15,161 nucleotides of DNA from Anaerolineales bacterium UBA3001 (lineage in GTDB: Bacteria > Chloroflexota > Anaerolineae > Anaerolineales > UBA11657), in the NCBI GenBank assembly GCA_002346435.1, contig DDZT01000127.1:1-15161 (forward strand), given 5' to 3'. Position 1 is the first letter of the stretch, and each line of letters begins with the position of its first letter. The position numbers and the translations under genes were made by a program. This document shows, in pieces, positions 1-7,616 of the stretch. The notes under the pieces are model-generated. The model did no database searches. It was not told the origin of the DNA and saw only the letters and a list, made by a program, of their open reading frames with translations.

Positions 1-1137
1 ATTGCACGTATGAATATTGGTGGTCCGGCATTGCACGTCGCGCAATTATCTTCTGGGTTAATGCAGAAAGGTTTTGAAACTACGTTAGTTTCTGGTCGAC
101 AGGAAGATTCGGAGGGGGACATGACCGATTTAGCCGACCAGTATCGATTGAGATTTCATCTTTACAATAGTCTTGGAGCTAGACTGTCACCATGGAATGA
201 TTTATATGCTTTTAGTAGGCTCTGGAGGTTGATGCGGTTAACGTCTCCTACCATAGTACATACGCATACGGCTAAGGCAGGGGCCTTGGGTCGTATAGCA
301 GCAAAGCTGGCAAAAGTACCAATCATTGTACATACTTTTCATGGACATGTATTTAGTGGATATTGGGGAGCTGGCATCTCGAAAATTATTGTTTTTATTG
401 AAAGAATCTTGGCAAGTTTGTCAACTGTCATATTAACTGTAAGTGAATCAGTCAGAAATGAATTGTTACAGCACAACATTGCTCCGCCCGAGAAGATTCA
501 TGTATTACCATTAGGTTTAGATTTAGATATATACAAAAATTGTTCAGTAAAAATGGGAGAATTTCGTCGAGAGTTGGGGATAGAATCAAATGTACCGCTT
601 ATTGGAAATGTAGGTAGATTAGTACCAATAAAAAACCATAGATATTTCCTTATGGCAGCCCGCTCGATGTTACAGTCTGGTTTTGATGGTCGTTTTGTGA
701 TTATTGGTAGTGGTCAACTAGCATCTGAGTTACAAAAACTATGTAGTGAAAGTGGTATTGGCGATTCGGTTATTTTCACAGGATGGCGTCGTGATTTAGA
801 TAGAATCTATGCAGACTTAGACGTACTAGTCAATACCTCAATTAATGAAGGTACCCCATGTGCAATAATCGAAGCAATGGCTGCTAGGGTACCAGTTGTA
901 GCTACTTCAGTTGGTGGAGTCCCTGATATTATCAATTCGAAAACGACAGGCTACTTGGTCAGCGAGGATGACGTGAATTCTTTAGTTGATACCATTTATT
1001 GTGCTCTAAATACTCCGGATGTCATACTAGATGCTGCACAAAGTTATGTATTGAAACATCATGATCTAGAAAGCATGATAAATAGGACTGCTAACTTGTA
1101 CAGCAAGTTACTAAAGGAAAAACGAAATGTTGTCTGA
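1..1137 (+). CDS. GT4-family glycosyltransferase, 5' end cut by window edge
   Basis: This protein probably transfers a sugar from a nucleotide-sugar donor onto a lipid-linked or envelope glycan at the inner face of the membrane. The frame is open from base 1 (I-A-R before the first Met at base 10). GT4 proteins normally carry a beta strand just before the Gly-Gly motif seen here (NIGGPALHV), so the Met at 10 is very likely internal and the true start lies upstream. Counting from that Met, the N-terminal Rossmann half has VHTHTAKAG (83-91) and HTFHGH (108-113). The C-terminal half has GNVGRLVPIKNH (199-210), IIGSG (231-235) and the EX7E signature of retaining GT4 enzymes (E280 and E288), followed by PVVATSVGG (295-303). 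The gene overlaps the next by 11 bases, so the two are probably translated together. The family is sure; donor and acceptor cannot be told. Confidence 0.9.
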   Translation: MARMNIGGPALHVAQLSSGLMQKGFETTLVSGRQEDSEGDMTDLADQYRLRFHLYNSLGARLSPWNDLYAFSRLWRLMRLTSPTIVHTHTAKAGALGRIAAKLAKVPIIVHTFHGHVFSGYWGAGISKIIVFIERILASLSTVILTVSESVRNELLQHNIAPPEKIHVLPLGLDLDIYKNCSVKMGEFRRELGIESNVPLIGNVGRLVPIKNHRYFLMAARSMLQSGFDGRFVIIGSGQLASELQKLCSESGIGDSVIFTGWRRDLDRIYADLDVLVNTSINEGTPCAIIEAMAARVPVVATSVGGVPDIINSKTTGYLVSEDDVNSLVDTIYCALNTPDVILDAAQSYVLKHHDLESMINRTANLYSKLLKEKRNVV

Positions 1138-2872
1138 AACTGTGCTGCGCTATTCTCTAATAGCATTAGTTGCTGGCTTAATTGCTTTTGTGGCAACCCC
1201 ACTTACACTTATGGCAGCTCGTAGAATGCGACTAATTGATGCACCTGGTCCGCACAAATTTCATATAGCGCCTGTGCCAGTGCTTGGTGGCGTAGCTATC
1301 TGGGCAGCTATCATAGGTAGTTTATTGATTTTTGGAGGTGGCCGCGAGTATCGCGAGTTGGCCGCAATAGTTATTGGAGGCACTTTGATAAGTATTGTTG
1401 GCCTTGTTGACGACCGTGTAGGTTTAGGACCTTGGGGAAAAGTGTTTGGTCAGACACTTGCTATGCTACTGATTGCGATTGGTGGAGTGAGTGTCAATAT
1501 GTTTGATGCTGAATGGATGAATGTCGGTTTGACTGTATTGTGGGGGGTGGGAGTTATCAATGCGGTAAATCTGCAGGACAACATGGATGGATTAGCTGCA
1601 GGAACTTCTGCAGTAGCAGCTGCATCTTTTCTGATTTTGGCAGTGATAAATGGACAGATATTAGTTGCAAGTTTAGCTTCAGCTTTATTAGGTGCATGTT
1701 TGGGATTTCTTTTCTACAATTATCAGCCAGCAGTAAGTTTTATGGGTGATACAGGTTCAATGCTGCTAGGTATAACATTGGCAGTTCTTGGTATCAAGCT
1801 AACTTTTCCTGATGTTTCAAATACACAAACTTGGATGGTCCCAGTTTTAGTATTGGGTGTACCGGTGTTTGATACCGTATTAGTCGTTGTTTCTAGGGTT
1901 CGACGGGGTAAGCCATGGTGGCAAGGTGGAGTAGATCATACTTCTCATCGCCTTGTGAAATTAGGACTTAGCCATCGTCGAACCGTTACAGCTCTTTACA
2001 TCGTTACCGGCATTCTTGGAATTATGTCTGCTGTAATCGTGTATCTTGCATCTACAATTATCAGTTGGATCCTAGCCAGTGCAACAGTGATACTTGGCGT
2101 GGTGATGATATATGCATTGGAGTTGTTATGGGATAGTGTTCGGGAGAATCGTTTGGATGCTGACATTAAGGTCACTGTAATAGGTGGTGGTGAGGAATTC
2201 TTGAACATTCTTGAAGCAGTGACTATGCTTGCTAGAGATGTTTCTTTGATACTTACACCAGTTGTTCAGGATGACAGTGATATTGATACAGGTATGAATT
2301 GGACTGAGGTAGGATTAAGTAGACTTCAAGACTTTGCAATTTGTATAGCAGAGCATCCTGGCTCTGTTCGTAACATTCTCCATTCTAACGAGCATGACAT
2401 CAATGATGGTCTTCGAGAACGTGCAGCATTGATGAATGCAGCTTTGCGATTGCGTGGGCAAATTTTGGTTAATCTTGCTGTTTCTGTTGGAGATACTAGA
2501 TCAGCAGCTGCCAGTATTGATGTTCTCAGTGATATCAAGGAGACAGAGCTAGTTGTTATCGGAGGAGACTTGCACGAAAACGTGATGCCCACCCTAGCGC
2601 TTCCCGAAGTGCAACGAGAGCTAACGAGAGTGAAATGTCCTTGTGTATTGATACATCCGGATCCAGAAATAGCTTTGGATACTTTACAAGAAGCAGGTAT
2701 AAATAGTGTAATTACTCATGCTATAGCTCCGCAGGATATACATGGCCCATGGCATTCAGTAACTGATTTACATGATAGTAGCCAAGTCGCCACAGTTTTA
2801 CATAGAATTTGGTTAAACCGAAATCGAGCCCATATAATCACCCATCCACTAGGCATTGGACTACATGGGTGA
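1127..2872 (+). CDS. WecA/MraY-family polyprenyl-phosphate sugar-1-phosphate transferase with USP-like C-terminal extension
   Basis: An integral membrane enzyme expected to move a sugar-1-phosphate from a UDP-sugar onto polyprenyl phosphate, the first step of a lipid-linked glycan. Residues 1-330 form the multi-helix core with the family signatures: HKFHIAPVPVLGG (43-55), Asp-Asp at 95-96, the NxxNxxDxxDG motif (N145 to G155), GDTGS (207-211) and the His loop GGVDHTSHRL (267-276). The variant DNMDG replaces the commoner DGIDG. Typical relatives end near residue 350, but this one runs to 581. The extension is predicted soluble, and residues about 443-512 look like half of a universal stress protein fold (strand ELVVIGG at 474-480, then CPCVLIHP at 504-511). 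ATG 1127 is preceded by AAAGGA at 1113-1118, a good ribosome binding site. It overlaps both neighbours. The core call is firm; the extension's role is unknown. Confidence 0.9.
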   Translation: MLSETVLRYSLIALVAGLIAFVATPLTLMAARRMRLIDAPGPHKFHIAPVPVLGGVAIWAAIIGSLLIFGGGREYRELAAIVIGGTLISIVGLVDDRVGLGPWGKVFGQTLAMLLIAIGGVSVNMFDAEWMNVGLTVLWGVGVINAVNLQDNMDGLAAGTSAVAAASFLILAVINGQILVASLASALLGACLGFLFYNYQPAVSFMGDTGSMLLGITLAVLGIKLTFPDVSNTQTWMVPVLVLGVPVFDTVLVVVSRVRRGKPWWQGGVDHTSHRLVKLGLSHRRTVTALYIVTGILGIMSAVIVYLASTIISWILASATVILGVVMIYALELLWDSVRENRLDADIKVTVIGGGEEFLNILEAVTMLARDVSLILTPVVQDDSDIDTGMNWTEVGLSRLQDFAICIAEHPGSVRNILHSNEHDINDGLRERAALMNAALRLRGQILVNLAVSVGDTRSAAASIDVLSDIKETELVVIGGDLHENVMPTLALPEVQRELTRVKCPCVLIHPDPEIALDTLQEAGINSVITHAIAPQDIHGPWHSVTDLHDSSQVATVLHRIWLNRNRAHIITHPLGIGLHG

Positions 2873-5273
2873 TTTGAGTACTGGCAATCGTTGGTCTTAT
2901 TCAGATAGTGCGGCTGGATGGGCGGTATTTGGCATACTCTATTTACTGTATTGGCTTACTACGTCATTAACTTTTATTTCCGCAGATGAATTGTTCTTGT
3001 TTGATACTGCTGAAAGTTTTGCTCGTCGCGGTAGTGTAATGAGAAACATGACAGCTGATCTTGATTGGCCGGGACACACATATGTAGAGCCTGTACAGCC
3101 TTTGCTGAGTATACCCCTGATATTATTTGCTGATATTGTATCTGAGGTAGGGGTTGCACACAGCGTTCTACTGCTCAATATGGCAGTCACGGCAGCTACA
3201 GGAATGTTATTATTCCTATATGTGCGCTGGTTGGGTTATAGACGTAACATTGCTATCGTCGCTGCTTTGTTATTTGGTCTTACCACTATAGCTTGGCCAT
3301 ACAGTAAGAATTACTTCAGGGAATCAATAGCTGGATTTACATTGTTGTTAGCAGCTTACGGGTTGTTGCGGTGGCGTTATGAATTGCATTCTTCTGCTGG
3401 TTGGCCACATCGTTGGATGGTTTTAGCTATTGTTAGTAGTGTGTTAAGTGTGATGGCGAAGGAATCAGGTGTTGTGGGATTGCCGATTTTGGTATTAATA
3501 CCGTTAATCGGAAAGACAAATTTGAGAAAACCCATTTTTCTAAGTTGGCAACTAGCTCTAATAGTGTCGATACTGGTAGCTATGGCATTTGCTGGATTGT
3601 ACATTTACACAGAACTTCTAGGAGCAGGAATATTTCGTTTTCAGCTTTTTGAGAGGTTGTCGGGTGCTTTTGCCAATATAAATAATGCTGGTGTTGGAAT
3701 ATCCGGATTTCTGTTTAGTCCAGGCAAAGGTTTTTTCTGGCACTCTCCGGTTCTCATATTAGCATTATTTTCTCCGTTTCTATCACGTAATGGGCGTCGA
3801 TTAGATGTTATCTGGCCTCTCTTCATGTTTATCACTTTTGTGGTGGTTTATGCTCTTGTGCGCGGTGAAATATGGTTTGGTGGTACTAATTGGGGTCCTC
3901 GTTATCTTGTACCAGTGACTTCTTTTATGATGTTGGCCGTATTACCCACCCTAGAGCAATGTCTCAACGTACGTCTTAGTAAGAGATTATTGTCTGCTCT
4001 TGTTGTCCTTGCCGTTTTAGGATTTCTAGTCCAGCTTGGTGCTGTATGGATTAATCCTTTAGATTATTATTCTATTCTGAATAATACTGGCATACCAGGC
4101 GCGGCTTGGACAATTGGTTTATGGTCCTTATTATTTTCACCCATTCTTGGGCACTGGCGAATGATTTTCGAAGGTACTTTGCCAGATTTTGCTTGGGTAC
4201 AGTATAGCGGGGACGGACCAGATTGGATATTAGCAATAGTTTTGCTGACATCAGTTGCTGGTATTGTTTTCCTTTTGTACAAATTAGCCAGTGTGGAGGT
4301 CGGCAGATTGTTTGCATCTTTTGTCTCATTTCTGTTGGTAATCGGTGTTATAGCATTGACATTTTTGGGATTGCGACGTGTGTATTTCGACCAGAGATAT
4401 CAGGGTAATAATTCTGATTTACATGTTATGCGTACAGAGATTGAAAACACTGTCTTACCAGATCCGGTTATATTTCTAAATAATCGGACTTATTTTGATT
4501 ACATGTTAAATTTCTATAAGGGAGATTCTATTTGGTATACACTTGAATTAAACCCAAATGAACTAATTGACAATGACAAAAGCGTTCCAAGTGCTAATAT
4601 TGATCCTATAGATTTATTGCATAGAGACGCATGGAGTCCTGTAGACTATTTTGGGCGTCAGCATCAAACTATGATTCTAGTTATGGAAACAGGTGCTTAT
4701 CATAGCAATGTGGTTCGGACTATGGAATGGTGGATGAACTCTGAATTTCATGCAATTCAAAAGCGGGATTATGCTCCCAATGTGAGAACAATTAGTTTTT
4801 CTAGCGTTACTTCGCCTGGGCGTGATATTGTGCCGGAGTTTCGGTTAGGCGTGTTTCTTGGAGAAGATATAGTGCTGCGGGGTTACGATGCTAATCCACC
4901 TCCGGGTCTAGTAAGGCCAGGTAATATATTGAATTTGTCGATACAGTGGGAAGCTCTACAGGATATTAGTGAACGTTATACTATTGGCACATATTTAATA
5001 AGTCCACAAGGCACTGTTGAGTTACAAAATGATAGCGAGCCTGTAGGTGGATTTTGGCCCACGCAACAGTGGACTTCAGGTGATGTTATACGCCACAATG
5101 TTGCATTTGTTCTTCCTGATGATTTGCCACCAGGACATTATGCGGTATGGGCGGTTATGTATTCTGCTGTAGACGGTTCTAGGCTACCAGTAAGTGATGA
5201 AACTGCTACTGCAATTCGGGATCATGTAGAGCTTTATACTATAGAGGTTGCGCGTATAGGGCTTGGAGGTTAG
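2865..5273 (+). CDS. GT-C-type membrane glycosyltransferase with C-terminal beta-sandwich domain
   Basis: A large polytopic membrane protein of the dolichyl-phosphate-mannose/ArnT-like (GT39/GT83-related) type, which transfers a sugar from a polyprenyl-phosphate donor on the outer face of the membrane. Numbered from ATG 2865, the first helix is about 15-38 and is followed by an acidic pair Asp41-Glu42 in the first outer loop, where GT-C enzymes keep their catalytic acid. About ten further hydrophobic segments run to about residue 505. The motif FLFSPGKGFFWHSP (about 282-295) and NWGPRYLVP (about 342-350) are typical of Chloroflexota relatives. Residues about 515-655 form a soluble stretch, and about 658-795 look like an outer beta-sandwich (LSIQWEAL, SEPVGGFWPTQQW, LPPGHYAVWAVMY). 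A TTG at 2856 could also be the start; ATG 2865 is preferred and overlaps the WecA-like gene by 8 bases. The acceptor is unknown. Confidence 0.82.
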   Translation: MGDLSTGNRWSYSDSAAGWAVFGILYLLYWLTTSLTFISADELFLFDTAESFARRGSVMRNMTADLDWPGHTYVEPVQPLLSIPLILFADIVSEVGVAHSVLLLNMAVTAATGMLLFLYVRWLGYRRNIAIVAALLFGLTTIAWPYSKNYFRESIAGFTLLLAAYGLLRWRYELHSSAGWPHRWMVLAIVSSVLSVMAKESGVVGLPILVLIPLIGKTNLRKPIFLSWQLALIVSILVAMAFAGLYIYTELLGAGIFRFQLFERLSGAFANINNAGVGISGFLFSPGKGFFWHSPVLILALFSPFLSRNGRRLDVIWPLFMFITFVVVYALVRGEIWFGGTNWGPRYLVPVTSFMMLAVLPTLEQCLNVRLSKRLLSALVVLAVLGFLVQLGAVWINPLDYYSILNNTGIPGAAWTIGLWSLLFSPILGHWRMIFEGTLPDFAWVQYSGDGPDWILAIVLLTSVAGIVFLLYKLASVEVGRLFASFVSFLLVIGVIALTFLGLRRVYFDQRYQGNNSDLHVMRTEIENTVLPDPVIFLNNRTYFDYMLNFYKGDSIWYTLELNPNELIDNDKSVPSANIDPIDLLHRDAWSPVDYFGRQHQTMILVMETGAYHSNVVRTMEWWMNSEFHAIQKRDYAPNVRTISFSSVTSPGRDIVPEFRLGVFLGEDIVLRGYDANPPPGLVRPGNILNLSIQWEALQDISERYTIGTYLISPQGTVELQNDSEPVGGFWPTQQWTSGDVIRHNVAFVLPDDLPPGHYAVWAVMYSAVDGSRLPVSDETATAIRDHVELYTIEVARIGLGG

Positions 5274-5848
5274 GTATGACCGAGAATATAATTGGCTGCG
5301 TCGTAAAGATCTTTTACAAAAGGGACGTGTGCTAATTTGTTATTGTCTAAATCATTTGCTTGGTCGGCACCGCGTCCGGTAGCAACTAAGATGGGATTTG
5401 CTTTGGCAGCGATAGCGGCTTGAATATCGGTAATAGCATCACCAATGAGCCAAGATTTTTCTAAATCAAGATTGAGTTCGATGGATGCCTGTATTAGCAT
5501 CCCAGGTTTTGGTTTTCTGCAGTTACAATGTTTTTTAGGATGATGTGGGCAAACATATATTCCATCAATAACTCCTTTGGTGGATTGAATTTTGTCCAAA
5601 ATAAACTTGTTAATTTGTTGAGCAATTTCCGGAGTCATCAGTCTGCGTCCTATTGCAGACTGGTTTGTCACAATTACGATGGCATATTCCGATTTTGTTA
5701 AGTTAGCAATAGCTTGCAGTGATCGAGGAATAATATGTACATCATCTATAGACTGGACATAGTTGTTTAAGTTACGATTAATGACACCATCTCGGTCTAG
5801 AAACACGGCTTTTCTTGTTTTACTATAAGGGGTTGGCAATTTGACCAT
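5270..5848 (-). CDS. gmhB: D-glycero-D-manno-heptose 1,7-bisphosphate 7-phosphatase
   Basis: A cytoplasmic HAD-superfamily phosphatase that removes the 7-phosphate from heptose 1,7-bisphosphate on the way to a nucleotide-activated heptose. The nucleophile motif is FLDRDGVIN (Asp18 and Asp20), motif II is VTNQSAIG (Thr61), and the Mg-binding end motif is IGDAITD (Asp137 and Asp141). A zinc loop CPHHPKKHCNC at 100-110 gives Cys100, His102, Cys108 and Cys110, the arrangement known from E. coli GmhB. Length 192 matches the family. It is the only gene on the minus strand in the first 8.5 kb. Its TAA overlaps the TAG of the GT-C gene by four bases, and its ATG lies 22 bases from that of the divergent epimerase. 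No Shine-Dalgarno sequence precedes the ATG, and a TAGAAT box lies 9 bases before it. The heptose role is supported by gmhA nearby; histidinol phosphatase is a related but less likely alternative. Confidence 0.9.
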   Translation of the reverse strand: MVKLPTPYSKTRKAVFLDRDGVINRNLNNYVQSIDDVHIIPRSLQAIANLTKSEYAIVIVTNQSAIGRRLMTPEIAQQINKFILDKIQSTKGVIDGIYVCPHHPKKHCNCRKPKPGMLIQASIELNLDLEKSWLIGDAITDIQAAIAAKANPILVATGRGADQANDLDNNKLAHVPFVKDLYDAANYILGHT

Positions 5849-5862
5849 TTCAATAGTATTCT
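5833..5862 (+). promoter_or_regulatory. Candidate divergent promoter with overlapping -10 boxes between gmhB and the epimerase gene
   Basis: On the + strand, TTGGCA (5833-5838) is followed after 18 bases by TATTCT (5857-5862). Transcription would then begin at or next to the epimerase ATG at 5871, giving a leaderless or nearly leaderless mRNA, which fits the absence of a Shine-Dalgarno sequence there. On the - strand the same stretch reads TAGAAT (5863-5858), a good -10 for gmhB, again within about 10 bases of its ATG; no clear -35 was found for that direction. This is a motif-based suggestion only. Confidence 0.4.
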
Positions 5863-5870
5863 AACATGTC

Positions 5871-6992
5871 ATGACTACAAATATACTAGTGACGGGAGGG
5901 GCGGGTTTTATTGGGTCGCACACGATTGACTTGCTGTTAGAGCGTGGTTACAAAGTTCGGATACTGGATAATCTTGCGTCACCCGTACATGTTGGTGGTA
6001 ATTTGCCGGATTATATATCAACGGATGTTGATTTTGTTCGGGGAGATGTTAGGGACAAAGATGCTTGGAAATCTGCACTTGATAACATCGACTCAGTTTT
6101 TCATCTAGCTGCCTATCAGGATTATTTGCCAGATTTCTCGACTTTTTTCCATGTTAATACCGTGGGGACTGCTCTATTATACGAAACTATAGTTGAGCAA
6201 GGATTGTCAATTAGCAAAGTAGTGATGGCTTCCTCCCAGGCAATATACGGTGAAGGAAAATATGAGTGTGAAGTGCATGGGATCCAGTATCCGCCTTCTC
6301 GTTCTGCGCAGCAACTGGAAGAAAAACGTTGGGACCCGGTGTGTCCTGTCTGTGCAGGAAAATTGGGCTTGCTGGATACTAGTGAAATGCATGTAAGCCC
6401 CCATAATTCTTATGCTATGAGCAAATATACTCAGGAAATGATGGGAATGGTACTTGGTCGTCGTTATAACATTCCCACTGTTGGAATGCGTTACTCTATT
6501 GTTCAAGGTGCTCGCCAGTCCTTCAGAAATGCATATTCTGGAGTGCTGAGAATTTTTGCTATGCAGGCTCTCGCTGGAGGACCACTTACGGCATATGAAG
6601 ATGGAGACCAGATAAGAGATTATGTCAATGTGATAGATGTAGCTCGTGCAAATGTAATGGTTCTAGAAGATGTACGAGCGGATTTTCGATCATTTAATGT
6701 AGGTGGTGGAAGAAAAGTGACTGTCAATCAATTTGGTAGTATCATGGCTGAGGCAGTTGGTGTACCTGATATTAAAGTTGTGTGTGAAGGGGAGTATAGG
6801 TTTGGCGATACTCGTCACATAATATCAGATATTAGCCAGATGGTTGGTATAGGATGGGTTCCAGAAGGTACAGTAGAAATGAGTGTTCAAGAGTATCTAG
6901 AATGGGCACAAAAACAATCGGATTTTGGAGACTATGCTACGGCTGCTAGGAGCGATATGCGTGCCCTTGGAACAGTGAGGGGAGGGACGTAG
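5871..6992 (+). CDS. NAD-dependent NDP-sugar epimerase/dehydratase (extended SDR) with zinc-ribbon-like insertion
   Basis: A cytoplasmic extended short-chain dehydrogenase that most likely epimerises or dehydrates a nucleotide sugar. The Rossmann motif GGAGFIG is at 9-15, HLAAYQ at 78-83, the catalytic Ser region SSQAIYG at 121-127 and the Tyr-Lys pair in YAMSK (Tyr181, Lys185). A late RDYVNVIDVARA (249-260) is typical of the sugar-binding half. An insertion of about 40 residues before the catalytic Tyr carries Cys133, His136, Cys158 and Cys161, which looks like a small zinc site and recurs, as far as I recall, in a subgroup of actinobacterial and Chloroflexota epimerases. It is followed 54 bases later by gmhA and lies head to head with gmhB, so an epimerisation of an activated heptose or related sugar is a reasonable guess. 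The exact substrate cannot be read from sequence. No Shine-Dalgarno precedes ATG 5871. Confidence 0.88.
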   Translation: MTTNILVTGGAGFIGSHTIDLLLERGYKVRILDNLASPVHVGGNLPDYISTDVDFVRGDVRDKDAWKSALDNIDSVFHLAAYQDYLPDFSTFFHVNTVGTALLYETIVEQGLSISKVVMASSQAIYGEGKYECEVHGIQYPPSRSAQQLEEKRWDPVCPVCAGKLGLLDTSEMHVSPHNSYAMSKYTQEMMGMVLGRRYNIPTVGMRYSIVQGARQSFRNAYSGVLRIFAMQALAGGPLTAYEDGDQIRDYVNVIDVARANVMVLEDVRADFRSFNVGGGRKVTVNQFGSIMAEAVGVPDIKVVCEGEYRFGDTRHIISDISQMVGIGWVPEGTVEMSVQEYLEWAQKQSDFGDYATAARSDMRALGTVRGGT

Positions 6993-7034
6993 AGCTTAGA
7001 TTTCGCAGTATTGGTAGTGCACAAATTCTATTAC

Positions 7035-7042
7035 AAAGGGGA
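7035..7042 (+). promoter_or_regulatory. Ribosome binding site that fixes the gmhA start
   Basis: AAAGGGGA lies 4 bases before ATG 7047. It favours that start over an in-frame TTG at 7011, which has no such site, and gives a protein of 189 residues, close to the roughly 190 usual for GmhA. Confidence 0.75.
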
Positions 7043-7046
7043 AATT

Positions 7047-7616
7047 ATGACTTATGTTGATGATTACATTACCGGTTTAGAGAATACTCTGAAAGCTGTT
7101 TCGCGGTCTGAAGTACAAGCAGTGGTCGATTTTCTGTTTGACGCATTATTTGAAGATCGCCAGGTGTTTATCATTGGTAATGGTGGAAGTGCTTCAACTG
7201 CTTCGCATATGATGAATGATTTGTCTAAACTTACTATACGGTCGGGGAAACCTAGATATAGAGCCATAGCATTGACAGACAATATGCCCTTGATTACTGC
7301 ATGGGGTAATGATGTTTCGTATGATTCGGTTTTTGTAGAACCATTGCGTAACCTCATGAGACCAGCTGACATATTAGTAGCGATTTCCACTAGTGGCAAT
7401 TCCAGTAATATTTTAAGTGCAGTGACATGTGTACATGAAGAGTTTTCGGGTACTGTGATTGCTATTACTGGTAATCAAGGTGGTGTTCTAGCTGATGCAG
7501 CTGATTTAGTTGTTCGTATTCCTAGTGAACATATTGGCCATCAGGAGGATGGTCACCTGATAGTTAATCATGTGGTATGCAATGCGCTTGCTGAGAGGAT
7601 TGGTGAGTTAGAATGA
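7047..7616 (+). CDS. gmhA: Sedoheptulose 7-phosphate isomerase (phosphoheptose isomerase)
   Basis: A cytoplasmic SIS-domain isomerase that turns sedoheptulose 7-phosphate into D-glycero-D-manno-heptose 7-phosphate, the entry step to heptose donors. The phosphate-binding loop GNGGSAS is at 45-50 and TSGNSSN at 115-121. His54 and Asp58 sit where the family keeps a metal-binding His/Glu helix, and the C-terminal QEDGHLIVNHVVC (166-178) gives the late acidic and His residues of the active site. Length (189) matches GmhA. The stop overlaps the next start as ATGA, so the following GT2 gene is translationally coupled. With gmhB 1.2 kb away, this strongly suggests heptose synthesis. The kinase and nucleotidyltransferase needed in between are not in the window. 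DiaA and other SIS proteins are the main alternatives and are less likely here. Confidence 0.88.
   Translation: MTYVDDYITGLENTLKAVSRSEVQAVVDFLFDALFEDRQVFIIGNGGSASTASHMMNDLSKLTIRSGKPRYRAIALTDNMPLITAWGNDVSYDSVFVEPLRNLMRPADILVAISTSGNSSNILSAVTCVHEEFSGTVIAITGNQGGVLADAADLVVRIPSEHIGHQEDGHLIVNHVVCNALAERIGELE

Noticed and set aside
5276..5335. A 19-codon open frame with a good GGAGG about 8 bases before its ATG, right after the GT-C stop.
   Set aside because: It lies wholly antisense to the 3' end of gmhB, has no recognisable features, and the GGAGG is part of the Gly codons that end the GT-C gene.
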